Shown one piece after another: positions 62,672 to 64,000 of a DNA stretch of 64,000 bases. The DNA lies in NCBI RefSeq assembly GCF_024347215.1, contig NZ_AP025282.1, positions 1 to 64,000 on the forward strand. Reading direction: 5' to 3'. Both the position numbers and the translations under genes were made by a program. This DNA comes from Aliamphritea ceti. Lineage in GTDB: Bacteria; Pseudomonadota; Gammaproteobacteria; Pseudomonadales; Balneatricaceae. Below the pieces are notes generated by a model. The model had not been told where the DNA came from, searched no databases, and saw only the letters and a program-made list of their open reading frames with translations. Every line of letters starts with the position of its first letter. The first letter of the stretch is position 1.

Positions 62672-63988
62672 TCACTCGCCGCCGTTATCGGGGCTTTCTG
62701 CTTTGCTCAGTAGTGCGTAATAGAAACCATCGTGACCGTCCGGTTGCGGAAACAGTTGGCGGCCGAAAGGTCTTGCCTGGCCCCAGCTGGCTTCTATATC
62801 GTGGTGTACTGCGTCTTCTTGCTGCTTTAGAAAGCGTTCAACTACCCGTTCGTTTTCCTGGGGGAATATGGAGCAGGTTGCGTAAACAAGCTTGCCGCCG
62901 GGTTGTAACATCTGCCAGCCATTTTTCAGGATGGCCAGTTGGATATCGGCCAGAGGCTTTAAATCTTCATTGCGGCGCAGGCCTTTAATGTCCGGGTGAC
63001 GGCGAATAACGCCACTGGCAGAACAGGGAGCATCAATCAGAATCCGATCAAATAACTGACCATCCCACCAATCCTGCGAAGCAGCGTCAGAAACGATGAC
63101 TTCAGCGTCGAGTTGCAGGCGTTGGAGGTTTTCTTCAATGCGGACAGCACGTTTAGCTTCAAGCTCTACGCCAATTGCTGCGCTCAGACCTGGTTCTTGC
63201 TCGACAATGTGACAGAGTTTTCCGCCAGGTGCTGCGCAGGTGTCCAGAACGCGCTGACCTGGCTGTAAATCCAGTAATTCTGCGCTGAGTTGAGCGGCTT
63301 CGTCCTGCACGCTGGCAAGGCCTTCATCAAAACCAGGGAGCAAATCAACGTCGCATGCTTCATCCAGCTGAATAGCTTGTGGAGAATGCTCTCCGGCAAA
63401 AGCGTCTATGTCGGCTTCGTCGAGCCAGTCAAGATATTGATCCCGGGTACAGCGCTGCTGATTAATCCGTAGCGTCATAGGCGGTTGCTGGTTATTCTGC
63501 TCGAGAATATATTCCCAGTGATTTGGCCAGTTATGACGTAACTTGTCGATTATCCAGGTCGGGTGATTGAAGCGAAACTCAGGCTCGTTTTCCAGGTTTG
63601 AAAAGATACTTTCCTGTTCGCGCTGCAAGCGACGGAGAACGCCGTTTAGTAGGCCTTTCGCCCATGGTTTATTTAGCTGGACGCATGCTTCAACGGTTTC
63701 ACCAATACTGGCATGAGGTGGTATTCGCATTTCAAGTAGCTGATACATGCCTAGCATCAACAGCGCCTGAAGATCCTGTTCCTGCTGCTTAAAAGGTTTC
63801 TTAAGCATATGGTTAGTGAGCGCCTGCAAACGTGGAAGGTTGCGTAGTGTACCATAGCAAAGCTGTTGGAGAAGCCCTCTGTCCCGTTCTGCCACTCTGT
63901 TGAGGCCTTTGCTCAACTCGGTATTCAGCGATGCTTTCTGTAGCAAAATAGGTGTCAGAGTCTGAGCGGCAATAGCGCGACTGTTCAT
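62672..63988 (-). CDS. rsmB: 16S rRNA m5C967 methyltransferase RsmB
   Basis: 438 residues: NusB-like N-terminal RNA-binding domain, then a Rossmann methyltransferase domain with SAM motif CAAPGGKLCHI, catalytic DAPCSASGV and YATCSIFPQENERV. It modifies C967 of 16S rRNA. The frame is complete in the window (start at 63988). In relatives fmt and def lie upstream of it and would be just beyond the right edge. Confidence 0.96.
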   Translation of the reverse strand: MNSRAIAAQTLTPILLQKASLNTELSKGLNRVAERDRGLLQQLCYGTLRNLPRLQALTNHMLKKPFKQQEQDLQALLMLGMYQLLEMRIPPHASIGETVEACVQLNKPWAKGLLNGVLRRLQREQESIFSNLENEPEFRFNHPTWIIDKLRHNWPNHWEYILEQNNQQPPMTLRINQQRCTRDQYLDWLDEADIDAFAGEHSPQAIQLDEACDVDLLPGFDEGLASVQDEAAQLSAELLDLQPGQRVLDTCAAPGGKLCHIVEQEPGLSAAIGVELEAKRAVRIEENLQRLQLDAEVIVSDAASQDWWDGQLFDRILIDAPCSASGVIRRHPDIKGLRRNEDLKPLADIQLAILKNGWQMLQPGGKLVYATCSIFPQENERVVERFLKQQEDAVHHDIEASWGQARPFGRQLFPQPDGHDGFYYALLSKAESPDNGGE

Positions 63989-64000
63989 ATATTTGGTTTA

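Noticed and set aside
1..64000. tRNA, rRNA, CRISPR array, prophage, transposase or toxin-antitoxin genes
   Set aside because: Intergenic regions were read for T-loop-like words, regular direct repeats and phage, transposase or toxin-type coding regions. None was convincing.

Overview
The window starts at the replication-origin block of a bacterial chromosome. The order dnaA-dnaN-recF-gyrB (0.3-6.7 kb) and, further right, gmhB-glyS-glyQ-acyltransferase-trkH/trkA-rsmB (54-64 kb) is the arrangement I know from Pseudomonas and its relatives. The moderate base composition, TRAP transporter, DMSP-demethylase-like, cysteate-lyase-like and methionine-lyase genes suggest a marine gammaproteobacterium of the Oceanospirillales type (Amphritea, Neptunomonas or Marinobacterium-like). 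That placement is inferred from gene content and order, not from a database search. Two near-consensus parS sites (54353 and 58802) agree with an origin-proximal position. LAYOUT. 1-300: dnaA promoter and oriC-proximal DNA. 0.3-6.7 kb: dnaA, dnaN, recF, gyrB. 6.7-54.0 kb: about 47 kb of accessory genes lying inside the otherwise conserved block. 54.1-64 kb: conserved housekeeping genes, mostly on the minus strand. ACCESSORY REGION. 6.7-10.1 kb is a three-gene cassette (metallo-hydrolase lipoprotein, short-chain dehydrogenase, AraC regulator) bracketed by inverted copies of a 67-bp palindromic repeat. 10.3-12.1 kb holds a TenA-family protein and a periplasmic binding protein. 12.4-14.9 kb is a compact unit of a 2-oxoglutarate/Fe(II) dioxygenase, a PLP class-V enzyme and an Lrp regulator. 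15.2-17.5 kb holds a CPA2 cation/proton antiporter and an XRE regulator. 17.6-25.4 kb resembles the mdeR-mdeA-mdeB methionine-catabolism locus of Pseudomonas putida, here with its own E2 and E3 subunits. 25.5-29.9 kb is an operon of a DmdA-like demethylase, an enoyl-CoA-hydratase homologue and an acyl-CoA ligase, with another Lrp. 30.2-38.0 kb has a TRAP transporter operon, two related LysR regulators, a CuyA-like cysteate sulfo-lyase and a GntR regulator. 38.3-42.6 kb has a chemoreceptor, an SLC13-type permease and a LysR regulator. 42.7-46.3 kb has soxR with a SoxR-type operator, a frameshifted clavaminate-synthase-like oxygenase, an EamA transporter and a secreted beta-propeller. 46.5-54 kb has an XRE regulator, an Lrp/RhtB exporter pair, a diguanylate cyclase with a periplasmic sensor, a QorB/LysR pair and a TSUP-family permease. 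HOW IT FITS TOGETHER. Organosulfur and amino-acid use dominates. MdeA would split methionine into methanethiol, ammonia and 2-oxobutyrate, and MdeB with its E2 and E3 would oxidise 2-oxobutyrate to propionyl-CoA. The DmdA-like operon would act on methylated sulfur compounds or a related substrate, and the CuyA-like enzyme would release sulfite from cysteate. Four Lrp/AsnC regulators each sit beside an amino-acid or organosulfur gene set. I found no tRNA, rRNA, CRISPR array, transposase or prophage gene.
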